DNA of 64,000 nt from a virus: the IMG/VR virus record IMGVR_UViG_3300044647_001247, positions 45,820-109,819 of that record; one strand, given 5' to 3'. The notes beneath the pieces are model-generated. The model saw only the letters and a program-made list of their open reading frames with translations, ran no database searches and was not told where the DNA came from. Made by a program: the position numbers and the translations under genes. Positions 7,571-16,996 of this stretch are shown one piece after another (within the stretch, counting starts at the first letter, position 1; the number at the start of each line of letters is the position of its first letter).

Positions 7571-8226
7571 GAAACGTTATTTCAAGAATACGTACACAGG
7601 TTAAGGCTGTTAGGCAAGATGCTTTCTTGACTGATCGGGCCATTTATGCTTTTATATTAAAGCATAGTAAGTGGCTCATGAAAAGAGAAGATAGTAAAAA
7701 TAAACTTCTTGGTTATTCTGGTATTATACAAACCTTGGATTTTGTTGAATTAGAAGAAATTGATAAAGTGGAAGCTAAGTGTACAGGAGTATCTTCAGAT
7801 TGTGTTATTAAAAGAACTAAATCTGTAATGCCTGTATTTATGCAGGGATATTATGGTCCACTAATTAGAAGTGTAACTTCTTTAGATGCATCTGAAGAAC
7901 TTCAAATTACCAATCCTAGTACGTATTTGGTAATGAGTAGAAGCAAAAACTTCAAATATAATAAAACTAAATACTATTGGTATTTAAATGATTATTTATA
8001 TTTTCCTAATTTAGAATGGGATGCTATTCGTGTAGAAGGAATATTTGAAGATGATATTTCTAATTTTACTTGTGCACAAGATAGTTGTGTTCAGAAAGTT
8101 GATCAACCTTTTAATGTACCTGATTATCTTTCTGGTGAGATAGAAAATAATGTATTTAAAGATCTTGTAGGAATGCTTCAACTACCCTCAGATGTAAGTG
8201 CAGATAAGCAAAATATAAGTAGATGA
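7552..8226 (+). CDS. Putative head-tail connector (ring/adaptor) protein
   Basis: A protein of 224 residues. The N-terminus (IGNVISRIRTQVKAVRQDAF, residues 6-25, then LTDRAIYAFILKHSKWLMKRE) matches in pattern a conserved crAss-like family found directly before the next connector gene and the large tail protein. Four cysteines occur at residues 77, 84, 183 and 188. It overlaps the next gene by four bases (ATGA) and the previous by 19 bp. In solved crAss-like virions the equivalent genes build rings between portal and tail; that role is inferred from synteny. Confidence 0.65.
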   Translation: MGRTTIGNVISRIRTQVKAVRQDAFLTDRAIYAFILKHSKWLMKREDSKNKLLGYSGIIQTLDFVELEEIDKVEAKCTGVSSDCVIKRTKSVMPVFMQGYYGPLIRSVTSLDASEELQITNPSTYLVMSRSKNFKYNKTKYYWYLNDYLYFPNLEWDAIRVEGIFEDDISNFTCAQDSCVQKVDQPFNVPDYLSGEIENNVFKDLVGMLQLPSDVSADKQNISR

Positions 8227-9089
8227 AAACAGAACTTTCATATAAAACATTTGATGAACTTCTTAGTGAGGTGGCAACAGACTTTGCCACTTATAACAAT
8301 GAGGGGATGATTGAACCAGGTCAACTTATCAAGGTGGCTCAAAGAGTTAGTTATGATTTGGGTCTTAGAATACATGGTACAAAAGAAAAAGTTTTAGAGG
8401 TAACAAATAAAAAAACAAAGCTTCCTGATGATTTTTATGTTTTAAACTATGCTTATTTATGTGGTAAGTATAGTGTTACAAATGCTGTCCTATCAGGAAG
8501 ACAAACAGAAGATGTTATTTTAAATAGTTCTTATTGTTCTAAATGTGGAGAGCCCGATCCTACATGCACTTGTGAAAAAACATACACTATTGAATGTAAC
8601 ACAGGAGAGAAGATATTTGTACAGGTGGTTGAAAAAAGAAAATATGAAACCAGGGTGTATGATAGTTTTACACCTATCAGCATTGCAACATCTACTGGAA
8701 GAATAGATGCTCTAGATGATTCTAAACCAGCTGGTTATATTAAGAACAAGTTTATATACACTAATATAGAAGAGGGAAGTTTGTTTATATCTTATGAAGG
8801 TGCTCTAGAAGATGAACATGGAAACTTGTTAGTATTAGATCACCCTATGATTAATGAATATTATGAATATGCTTTTAAGCAAAGGATTCTTGAAAATCTA
8901 TACATTAATGGAGAAGATGTAATGCAAAAAATGCAACTTATAGAACAGCGTCTTAGAGCTGCTCGTAATAATGCTTTAACAATAGTGAACACTCCAAATT
9001 TTTCAGAAATGAAGAAATTATGGGAAACAAACCGTAAAGCTCAATATGGACGATATTATAATATGTTCAAATCAGGAGAAAGCTGGTAA
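8223..9089 (+). CDS. Putative head-tail connector/tail adaptor protein with Cys cluster
   Basis: A protein of 288 residues starting within the stop of the previous gene. Residues 1-70 are helical, like podovirus adaptor (gp4/gp11-like) proteins. A CSKCGEPDPTCTCE cluster near residues 106-119 looks like a small metal-binding or disulphide knuckle inserted in a beta region. The C-terminus is a long helix ending in QYGRYYNMFKSGESW. It overlaps the following gene by 44 bp. The connector role rests on gene order between the small ring-like gene and the large tail protein. Confidence 0.6.
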   Translation: MKTELSYKTFDELLSEVATDFATYNNEGMIEPGQLIKVAQRVSYDLGLRIHGTKEKVLEVTNKKTKLPDDFYVLNYAYLCGKYSVTNAVLSGRQTEDVILNSSYCSKCGEPDPTCTCEKTYTIECNTGEKIFVQVVEKRKYETRVYDSFTPISIATSTGRIDALDDSKPAGYIKNKFIYTNIEEGSLFISYEGALEDEHGNLLVLDHPMINEYYEYAFKQRILENLYINGEDVMQKMQLIEQRLRAARNNALTIVNTPNFSEMKKLWETNRKAQYGRYYNMFKSGESW

Positions 9090-9456
9090 CACCTTCAGAC
9101 GTTGCAGCACAACTATACAGTTTACAACTTATGGATGTAAGCTTGTTATTGCTGTAGTGGATAGTGTTAAAAAAGAGGTGGAGAAATTATATAAAAAATA
9201 CAAGATTGATGAGGAATTTGATGATGATGCAGAAGGGGCATTAGTAATGCCTGATATGAAAACTTATTATTTACTTCTAGGAAAGGCGTTCATCACTCAT
9301 AACACTATAGCTCATGAAGTGTTTCATGCATCTGTAAGAATTACAGAACATCGTGGAATAACTGATGAAGAAACTCAAGCTTGGATGGCAGGGCACATTA
9401 CAGAGATATTATATAAGTTTTTAGAAAAAAAGAAGTTAGAAGTAAAACATGGCTGA
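9046..9456 (+). CDS. Small zincin-like metallopeptidase (HEVFH)
   Basis: A protein of up to 136 residues from ATG 9046; the conserved-looking part starts near residue 22 (TTIQFTTYGCKLVIAVVDS). The motif AHEVFHASVRI gives an HExxH zinc site near residues 89-93, and DEETQAWMAGHITEI about 15 residues later provides acidic candidates for the third ligand. Small zincins of this shape are found beside tail genes of crAss-like phages and could process virion proteins or degrade host surface protein. The N-terminal 44 bp overlap the preceding gene, so the exact start is uncertain. Confidence 0.75.
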   Translation: MDDIIICSNQEKAGNTFRRCSTTIQFTTYGCKLVIAVVDSVKKEVEKLYKKYKIDEEFDDDAEGALVMPDMKTYYLLLGKAFITHNTIAHEVFHASVRITEHRGITDEETQAWMAGHITEILYKFLEKKKLEVKHG

Positions 9457-12400
9457 GCAACAACAAAATCCTGGAGTGATCACTAACACCTTTAGTAATG
9501 GTATGGTGAAAGACTACAATGAAACATTTGTAGGAGAAGGATTATATACTCATGCTCGCAATGTTGTAAGTAATTCACATGATGGTCAGCTTGGTGTAAA
9601 AGGTAATGAGCCAGCTAACTTAAGTTGCATCACTCTTCCTTATAGCTTAATAGGATGTATTCATCTTTCTGATGATCAATGGTCTGTATATACAACAGAT
9701 GATACTAATTCTGAGATAGGAATATTTGATGAAAGTCAATGCACTTATACAAAGGTGGTAAATGATCCATGTTTAGGATTTAAAAGATCTAACTTAATTA
9801 CAGGTGCTTCACGTAAACGTTATGATTGCGATAGACCTGTTTATTGGGTTGATGCACTGAATCCAGATAGATTTATGGATCTTAGTAATCCCCCTTTTAA
9901 ATATATAGAAACTATAGTTGATGGTTGTAAAGTAAAAACTATAACACAACCTTTACAGCTTGATTGTGAAAAGATAAGACTTGCATCTTTAATACAACAT
10001 CCTTGTTTAATCTTAAATAAAGGAAAAGTTGCAGGAACTTTACCTAATGGTTCTTATCAAGTTGCTATAGCTTACACTGAAGATGGTGTTAGATTAACCG
10101 GGTATATTGGAATATCAGAAGTACAATCATTATTTACACATGAAAATGTTAGTTCTTCTTTAGAACTATCAATTACTACTATAGATACAACATTTGACGA
10201 ATTTGAGTTAGTTGTAATTGGTCGTATTAATGGTACAACAGTAGTTAAAAAAATAGGAAACTACTCAACCTCACAAGGTAAAATATACATTGACAGGTGG
10301 GATCAAGAGTTTGAAACAGTGCCAATTAGTCAAGTGGTATTTAGAGGAGACTCTTCTGAAAAAAGTGATGCTATATACGAAGTGAATAATTATTTATTAA
10401 AAATTGGAGACTATTCAAAGTTTAAATTTAATTATCAAAAACAAGCTAATAATATAAATGTTAGTTGGACAGCTGTTCAATATCCTTCTAATTATTATTT
10501 TAAAGGTGGAAATAATACTGGTTATTTAAGAGATGAACAATATTCATTTTTTATAAGATGGGTATACAACACTGGTGAACGTTCTGAGTCCTATCATATA
10601 CCTGGAAGAGATGCTCTAGCTAGTGATAGAACTTTAGTAATGGGAGATGATGCTTTTGAAACATCTGGTATAGATTCTATTACAAGAGAAAGATGGCAGG
10701 TGTATAATACAGCCACTTTAGATAATCTAAATAGTTACACTCTTTCTGATGGAGGGCTTGTTATAGCATCAGGTAAAATGGGATTTTGGGAAAGCACTGA
10801 AAAATATCCAGATAACACTCCTGATATTTGGGGAACATTATGTGGAAAAAACATTAGACATCATAAGATGCCTGATGAAACTACAGCTCCATCCTTAAAT
10901 TTATTTTCAAATAATGGTAAATTTATTAATATTCTTGGAGTTAACTTTAGTAATATAACTCATCCTTTAGACAACCAAGGTAATCCTATACAGTCAATTG
11001 TAGGATATGAATTATTAAGAGGATCTAGAGAAGGTAATAAATCTATTATTGGAAAAGGACTGCTTAATAATATGAGGGAATATTCTATTCCTAATCAAAC
11101 AACTAAAGGGCTTTTTCAAAATTATCCATACAATGATTTAAGACCAGATCCTTATTTAACAGATTCTCCTAATTTAGATGGTCAATCTGCATTAAAAGGA
11201 CAAGCTAATGTTTCCACTTCAAAAATGAGTGGCTATAAAAAGAATATATTTTCATTTCATAGTCCTGATGTAACTTTTTCCAATCCTTTTTTAAATGCCA
11301 ATGAACTAACTATTTATCAGGAAGTGTATGGTGAATCTAATGGTAGATTTGTTAATTCTTGGAAACATCCTAAATTTAAAGTTTTAAGTAATTTTAGTTC
11401 AGTTTTCGGAGATGTAGCTTCTATAATAAGCACAGTTCAAACAGCTCTTGGAGCACTTGGAGGAGGTCTTGATTTAAAAATTGAAGCTGATAAAGATGCT
11501 CCTGTATCAACAGGACTAACTTTAAATCCAAACTATGCTGGAGATACAGTTACTGTTTTTGGTTCAGGTGCCTCACCTTTAACTATTGCACAGTTTATTG
11601 CAGCAGGTGTTGCAAATGGACTTTTAATAGGTGCGTTGATAGGAACAGGTATTCTACCAGCAATGTATAAACAACAGTATTTAAGACTTTTTATATATTT
11701 AATTCCTAAAAAACAATACTCAGCTCAATATAATTCACATGGTGTTTATGATGGAGGAGCCATACCAAAAAAAATAGGTAATAAAAGAAGAAAGATTAAA
11801 GAAGCATTATATATAGGAAGTGGAAATAGCCAGTTTAATTCTGACTATTTTGTTAATAACACAGCTAGAAGTAATGTAGTTGTTTTAGAAACTGAAAAAG
11901 ATTTGGATGATCCAACCACTACAGACAATAGTAGAGTGACATTAGGTGAAGCAAATAGTAATTTATATCAAAATATTAAAACAACTATATCAAGTCACTA
12001 TGGTGCTTTAAAAATTAGCATACCTTCTCAATATGGTCAATTAGGTGGAATAAAACAATTTCCTATAAATGGAGGTTGTATTTTTAACACTACACCTGAT
12101 AAGACTAAAAAGTTTAATACATCTTCTCCACTTTTTAACGGAGACACTTATATAAATAAATTTACTGAAAAAAACACAATGTTCTTTTTCACTGATTGGA
12201 TGATTGGTGAGCCTGATAGAACTGAATGGGATTACACTTTATATATGTATATTCCCTATCCAAGATTTTGGATAAATAATGTAGAAGAAAATGTAGCTTT
12301 TTTAGAAGCAGCTGATAATTATAGATCATTAGATAAAAGAACATCTGGTTTCTTACATGTAAGTTCTGGATATTTTTATTTATTTAATTCTGGTGTTAGA

Positions 12401-14047
12401 GAGTTTTTTGTTGAAAGTGAGGTTAATTTAGCATATAGAGATTGGGAAGAAGATCCATCTAAGCGTCATTATGATTCTGATAGATACACTGATCTTGATA
12501 GTATGTTTAGAAGTGACATTATAAAAAGTGGAAACTTTTATAAATATGATTATAACTTAAGTGTATCTAAATTATTTAATTCTCATATTACTTGGGGAAA
12601 TATATTAGGTCTTGATTATGATCCTACCACTGCAGAAAAATGTTACGTATATAGACCTAGTAGAGTTAGATATTCTCTTCCTCAATTTCAAGAATCAAAA
12701 AAAGATAACTGGAGAATATATTTAACTAACAATTATAAAGATTTTGACTCTCCTGTAACATCTATAAAATCTGTAAATAAAACAGGTGCTTTGTTTATGA
12801 TGTCAAGACAGAGTCCTATGCAGTTTATGGGTGTAGAAGAACTGAAGCTAGATGGAACGGGTGCTAAAATTACAATAGGTGATGGGGGGCTTTTTAATCA
12901 ACCTTTACAACAAATTGTAAATACCGAAAGTTCTTTTGAGTATGGTTCTTGCCAAAGTAAGTATTGTTCTATTAATACAATACACGGTGTTTTTTGGGTG
13001 AGTCAAAATCAGGGAAAGATATTTCAGTATGCTGGACAAATAAAAGAGATATCTAAAAATGGTCTTAAGTGGTGGTTTGCTAGATATTTACCTAGTGAAC
13101 TATTAGCAGCGTATCCCACCTATCCTTATTTTGATAACCCGGTAATTGGTGTAGGGGTACAAATAATGTATGACAATACTAATGAGATTGTATATATTAC
13201 TAAGAAAGACTATAAACCACTAAAAACCAATTTGTTATTTGACTCAAAAGGTTTTTATGAAATAAGTTCATCTAATGGTAAGGTGTACATTCCTTTAACT
13301 AACACTAGTTATTTTGAAGATGCTAGCTGGACTATATCATATGATCCAAACGGGAATGATGGTAAAGGTGCTTGGGTTAGTTTTCATGACTGGATACCTA
13401 GCTTTTTAATTCCTGGGAAAGCTCATTTTATGAGTGTCAATCAAAATTCTATATGGAAGCATAATGTAAGATGTGATAAGTTCTGTAATTTTTATGGTGT
13501 AGATTATCCTTTTGAAATTGAGTTTATATCATCTACGGGTCAGCAAGTTGTTTCTATGAGAAACGTAGAGTATATATTAGAAGCTTATAAAATTCACAAT
13601 GAATGCAGAGATGAGTTCCATGTATTAGATGCAAACTTTGATCAGGCTATTATATATAATTCAGAACAAGTATCTGGACTTTTAGAACTAGAACTTAAGA
13701 ATAAAACCAACCCGGTGGCAATGCTTAGTTATCCTCAGATAAGAGCACAATCTATAGGAATAAACTATTCTAAAGAAGAGCAAAAGATTAGATTTAATCA
13801 ATTTTGGGATATAACAAAAGAAAGAGGAGAGTTTGCCCCAAATACAAACATTCCAATGTTTATTACAGAGGCTAATGGATATAAGTTTAAAATCAATCCA
13901 GCTTATGTAAACTATCAAAAGTCACCATTAGAGCGTAAGAAGTTTCGTCACAATTTAAATAAAGTGTTCTTAAGAAAGTTTAAAAGTGATGATGTAAAGA
14001 TGTTATTTAAAATATCTAATCAGAAAATACAACTTAGTCAAAGGTAA
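9449..14047 (+). CDS. Large tail protein (muzzle / P22 gp10-like stabilisation protein family)
   Basis: A protein of 1532 residues, overlapping the preceding gene by eight bases. The N-terminus (SNGMVKDYNETFVGEGLYTH, residues 16-35, with HDGQLGVKGNEPAN shortly after) is the signature opening of the gp10-like tail proteins of crAss-like phages. The bulk is beta-rich with many Tyr, Asn and aromatic residues. A glycine/alanine-rich hydrophobic stretch at about residues 705-745 (TIAQFIAAGVANGLLIGALI) could cross or enter a membrane. In crAss-like virions the equivalent protein forms the distal tail. Gene order (connector genes before, cargo genes after) supports this. The next gene starts in the TAATG overlap. 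Confidence 0.75.
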   Translation: MAEQQQNPGVITNTFSNGMVKDYNETFVGEGLYTHARNVVSNSHDGQLGVKGNEPANLSCITLPYSLIGCIHLSDDQWSVYTTDDTNSEIGIFDESQCTYTKVVNDPCLGFKRSNLITGASRKRYDCDRPVYWVDALNPDRFMDLSNPPFKYIETIVDGCKVKTITQPLQLDCEKIRLASLIQHPCLILNKGKVAGTLPNGSYQVAIAYTEDGVRLTGYIGISEVQSLFTHENVSSSLELSITTIDTTFDEFELVVIGRINGTTVVKKIGNYSTSQGKIYIDRWDQEFETVPISQVVFRGDSSEKSDAIYEVNNYLLKIGDYSKFKFNYQKQANNINVSWTAVQYPSNYYFKGGNNTGYLRDEQYSFFIRWVYNTGERSESYHIPGRDALASDRTLVMGDDAFETSGIDSITRERWQVYNTATLDNLNSYTLSDGGLVIASGKMGFWESTEKYPDNTPDIWGTLCGKNIRHHKMPDETTAPSLNLFSNNGKFINILGVNFSNITHPLDNQGNPIQSIVGYELLRGSREGNKSIIGKGLLNNMREYSIPNQTTKGLFQNYPYNDLRPDPYLTDSPNLDGQSALKGQANVSTSKMSGYKKNIFSFHSPDVTFSNPFLNANELTIYQEVYGESNGRFVNSWKHPKFKVLSNFSSVFGDVASIISTVQTALGALGGGLDLKIEADKDAPVSTGLTLNPNYAGDTVTVFGSGASPLTIAQFIAAGVANGLLIGALIGTGILPAMYKQQYLRLFIYLIPKKQYSAQYNSHGVYDGGAIPKKIGNKRRKIKEALYIGSGNSQFNSDYFVNNTARSNVVVLETEKDLDDPTTTDNSRVTLGEANSNLYQNIKTTISSHYGALKISIPSQYGQLGGIKQFPINGGCIFNTTPDKTKKFNTSSPLFNGDTYINKFTEKNTMFFFTDWMIGEPDRTEWDYTLYMYIPYPRFWINNVEENVAFLEAADNYRSLDKRTSGFLHVSSGYFYLFNSGVREFFVESEVNLAYRDWEEDPSKRHYDSDRYTDLDSMFRSDIIKSGNFYKYDYNLSVSKLFNSHITWGNILGLDYDPTTAEKCYVYRPSRVRYSLPQFQESKKDNWRIYLTNNYKDFDSPVTSIKSVNKTGALFMMSRQSPMQFMGVEELKLDGTGAKITIGDGGLFNQPLQQIVNTESSFEYGSCQSKYCSINTIHGVFWVSQNQGKIFQYAGQIKEISKNGLKWWFARYLPSELLAAYPTYPYFDNPVIGVGVQIMYDNTNEIVYITKKDYKPLKTNLLFDSKGFYEISSSNGKVYIPLTNTSYFEDASWTISYDPNGNDGKGAWVSFHDWIPSFLIPGKAHFMSVNQNSIWKHNVRCDKFCNFYGVDYPFEIEFISSTGQQVVSMRNVEYILEAYKIHNECRDEFHVLDANFDQAIIYNSEQVSGLLELELKNKTNPVAMLSYPQIRAQSIGINYSKEEQKIRFNQFWDITKERGEFAPNTNIPMFITEANGYKFKINPAYVNYQKSPLERKKFRHNLNKVFLRKFKSDDVKMLFKISNQKIQLSQR

Positions 14048-16992
14048 TGAAACGGACAGATTCTATATTACAGCAGTTTTATATGTCTAGGCTTCCTAAA
14101 GCTCAGATGGGACTAGCCATATCTGATGGTACAAGGGTGGCACCAAGACCAAAAGCTTTAACTGAAGCTGAATATCAAGAAAATGAACGTGCTAGAAAAA
14201 TAACAAAAGAAGGCACTGAAAGACGAAATAAGCAAATTTTAGAAGAAAGACAAAAAGCAAGAAATACAAAAGGTACATTTAAGGAAAAGAACTTTAACAT
14301 AGGTGAGAAGTTTAGAATGTTTCCTGGTAGTGTAGGTGGTGCAGGAGAACTCTTTGATGACTATATCAATCCTTTAAAGTTTGTTGGAGACATGGCTTCA
14401 AATCTAGGTAATTCTAGAACACCCCAAGAAGCAGCTCTAAATGTAGCAATGACAGCAGGACTTGGTGCTCTTGGATTTGACCCATTAGGTAGTGGATTAA
14501 AATCTTCAGCTTTTAAAGAAGCACGTGCATCTTTTCCAAAATTTATAGATGAAGTTTCATATTCTATAAATAAACCTAAGTCTGTAGAACAAATAACTAA
14601 TAAGAATTTATATAAAGAATTAGGATCTCCTTTGAATATTTCAGAAGGATTAAATAATCAAGGTGTATTTAGTTTAAAAAGATTTCCTGACCATGTTGTA
14701 AAATTTGAGCCTGTTGAAACAGTAGGTAGAGGTATTGGTTATCCTGAATATACAAATTTTGATTTTGTAAGTGCTATGAAAAATATAAAAGATAAACCTA
14801 ACATAGCAAAGGTTAAAAATCAACTTAATGTAGAAAATAACAAGAGAGCTCTTATAATGAATAGGATTGATGATGGATACCGTCCTTTAGATCTTAATCC
14901 TATCAATTATAGAAAAATGCCAGATGACTCAGTTCGTAAAATGTACTATGACTTAAAAGATGTTATTAACAATGATTTAGGTTTTGATTTTATGGGTAAC
15001 AACTACCTATACAATCCTAAAACAAAAGATTTTTCATTATTTGATTTTTCTCCACAATTTAAAGCAGGTAATGATGGTAATTCACAATTCTGGATTAATG
15101 ATGTTTTAGGTAATACTAATAGTAATTTACTTGGTAAAGCTCAAGCTAATAAAAACTTAAAAACAGCAATTATATCTAAGCTTGTTAATGATCATAGAGT
15201 GGCTGGACAAAATTTATTTAAAGAGATTGGTACAGGATATACATTACGAAGTCATGCTGATATTTCAAAACTTCTTGATAAAGGTGATAAGTTTGCTTTT
15301 CAAAAATTTAATAATGCACTTAAAGATGTTGATATATATCAGCAAGGTGGTGTAATAAAAGATGACAGAGGACAATGGGCACATCCAGGTAAAGTAACTC
15401 GTATATCTAGTCCTAATATAACTATGAAGGGTGTACCCTATCCTGTACTAGGTGTAGGTTCTAATGGTGAAGAACAAATGATGTATCCAGGACAAGAATA
15501 TAATTTTGGTGGTGCATCTTATGTAGATGAATATCCTATGATGAAAAATGGTGGAGAAATGATTAAACGTAAAGATGGTAGTTATTCTAAAAGAGGACTC
15601 TGGGATAACATTAGAGCTAATAAAGGCTCAGGTAAAAAACCTAGTAAAGAAATGCTAGAACAAGAACGTAAAATAAAATCTAAAGAAATGAAATACGGAG
15701 GAACAAATAACTCAGGCTTTGAAGCTTTACCAGAATATGTACAAGCTAAAATATTAGCTAACATGGGATATGGTGGATATTATAATCCAATGATGGAAGA
15801 AGGTGGTGAACCTAATGGTGGCATGGCACTAGGTCAGATAATGGCTGTTTCAGATAAGATGAATAAGCTTCGTCAGTTTATATCTCCTGATAAAAACTTA
15901 GATCCATGGATTGCTTCTAAGCTTGCAGTTATGGATGATAGTGCAGATGCTATTGCTAATTATATGATGTACAATCCTGAAGCTCAGGGTGATGAAGAAG
16001 AAATCTCACAAATGAGTAGAGGAGGATATGTTGTAAGTAGAAGTAGTGCACGTAAGGGTAAGACACATAAAGTGACAGGTCCTGATGGAACTGTTAAATA
16101 CTTTGGTGATTCTAAGTTAGGACAGCATCCTGATGATCCTGAAAGAAAAAAAGCATTCTATGCTCGTCATAAAAAGAATTTAGATTCTAATCCATATTTT
16201 AGAGCCTTTGCTAAAGAAACATGGCAGCAGGGTGGACAACCTGGTTTATCATTTTGGAATGCTAGTAAAACTCCACAAGGTGCTGTTACACCTACAGGAA
16301 TGTCAAATTATTTTAATGATAATAAACAAGGTTTTGATCAAGCAAATTTTACTAAAAAGATGCAGGAGTTAAATCTTGATACATCAAGTAATGTATCATT
16401 ACAACAAGATATGATGAAAAAATATCCTGATCTTGTAAATCAAGTGATGTCTGAATATGGTGATACAAATGCAGGTAGATTTGATGATGGTATTATAGGA
16501 GCTAGAGTTATTAATGCTGCTAGTAAAATTCCTACTCAAACTAAACAAGTTCCTCCTCAAATACAACAATCAATGGCACCTCCTCCTGCTACATATAAAA
16601 ATCCAAATGCAGGATATGTAGTTAATGTAAGAGGAGATGATAATGACGGAGCTTATTATTTTCCTAGCTCTGAAAACTTTGACAAACTTAGTTCAGCAAT
16701 ACCTGGTGGTAAAGAATACAGAGATGGTTATAAAGGAGCAACAGTTAATATGACTAATGCAAACTTTATGAAACAATACGGAAACAACTACAAAGAAGCA
16801 CTAGGTCAAGCATACAAACGTAATCCACAAAATCCTGAGCAGTATATTCCAATGCAAAGAAATGGAGGATCTACTTGGTCTGGTAATAACTGGTATCAAA
16901 ATGGAGGTTTAGTAAATGGTGCAGAAATGGAAGTGACACCTGAACAAGCTGAGATGTTACGTCAACAAGGTTATGAATTTGAAATAATTTAA
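14047..16992 (+). CDS. Multidomain virion (cargo) protein with kinase-like core and Gly-Gly modules
   Basis: A protein of 981 residues. The N-terminal motif LPKAQ (residues 16-20) is shared with the next gene. Residues ~190-345 look like a protein-kinase fold: VVK219F (beta-3 Lys), ALIMNRIDDGYRPL hinge, D314-F-M-G-N-N319 with the D-x4-N spacing of a catalytic loop, then F-D333-F-S as a DFG equivalent 19 residues after D314. Further modules are separated by QQGG, KNGG, KYGG and EEGG motifs. Residues 669-727 (KTHKVTGPDGTVKYFGD, then DPERKKAFYARH) resemble the small basic DUF5754-type domain of some large DNA viruses. The C-terminus ends EVTPEQAEMLRQQGYEFEII. It follows the tail protein, where crAss-like cargo genes lie; a delivered effector or structural role is inferred. 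Confidence 0.7.
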   Translation: MKRTDSILQQFYMSRLPKAQMGLAISDGTRVAPRPKALTEAEYQENERARKITKEGTERRNKQILEERQKARNTKGTFKEKNFNIGEKFRMFPGSVGGAGELFDDYINPLKFVGDMASNLGNSRTPQEAALNVAMTAGLGALGFDPLGSGLKSSAFKEARASFPKFIDEVSYSINKPKSVEQITNKNLYKELGSPLNISEGLNNQGVFSLKRFPDHVVKFEPVETVGRGIGYPEYTNFDFVSAMKNIKDKPNIAKVKNQLNVENNKRALIMNRIDDGYRPLDLNPINYRKMPDDSVRKMYYDLKDVINNDLGFDFMGNNYLYNPKTKDFSLFDFSPQFKAGNDGNSQFWINDVLGNTNSNLLGKAQANKNLKTAIISKLVNDHRVAGQNLFKEIGTGYTLRSHADISKLLDKGDKFAFQKFNNALKDVDIYQQGGVIKDDRGQWAHPGKVTRISSPNITMKGVPYPVLGVGSNGEEQMMYPGQEYNFGGASYVDEYPMMKNGGEMIKRKDGSYSKRGLWDNIRANKGSGKKPSKEMLEQERKIKSKEMKYGGTNNSGFEALPEYVQAKILANMGYGGYYNPMMEEGGEPNGGMALGQIMAVSDKMNKLRQFISPDKNLDPWIASKLAVMDDSADAIANYMMYNPEAQGDEEEISQMSRGGYVVSRSSARKGKTHKVTGPDGTVKYFGDSKLGQHPDDPERKKAFYARHKKNLDSNPYFRAFAKETWQQGGQPGLSFWNASKTPQGAVTPTGMSNYFNDNKQGFDQANFTKKMQELNLDTSSNVSLQQDMMKKYPDLVNQVMSEYGDTNAGRFDDGIIGARVINAASKIPTQTKQVPPQIQQSMAPPPATYKNPNAGYVVNVRGDDNDGAYYFPSSENFDKLSSAIPGGKEYRDGYKGATVNMTNANFMKQYGNNYKEALGQAYKRNPQNPEQYIPMQRNGGSTWSGNNWYQNGGLVNGAEMEVTPEQAEMLRQQGYEFEII

Positions 16993-16996
16993 TATT

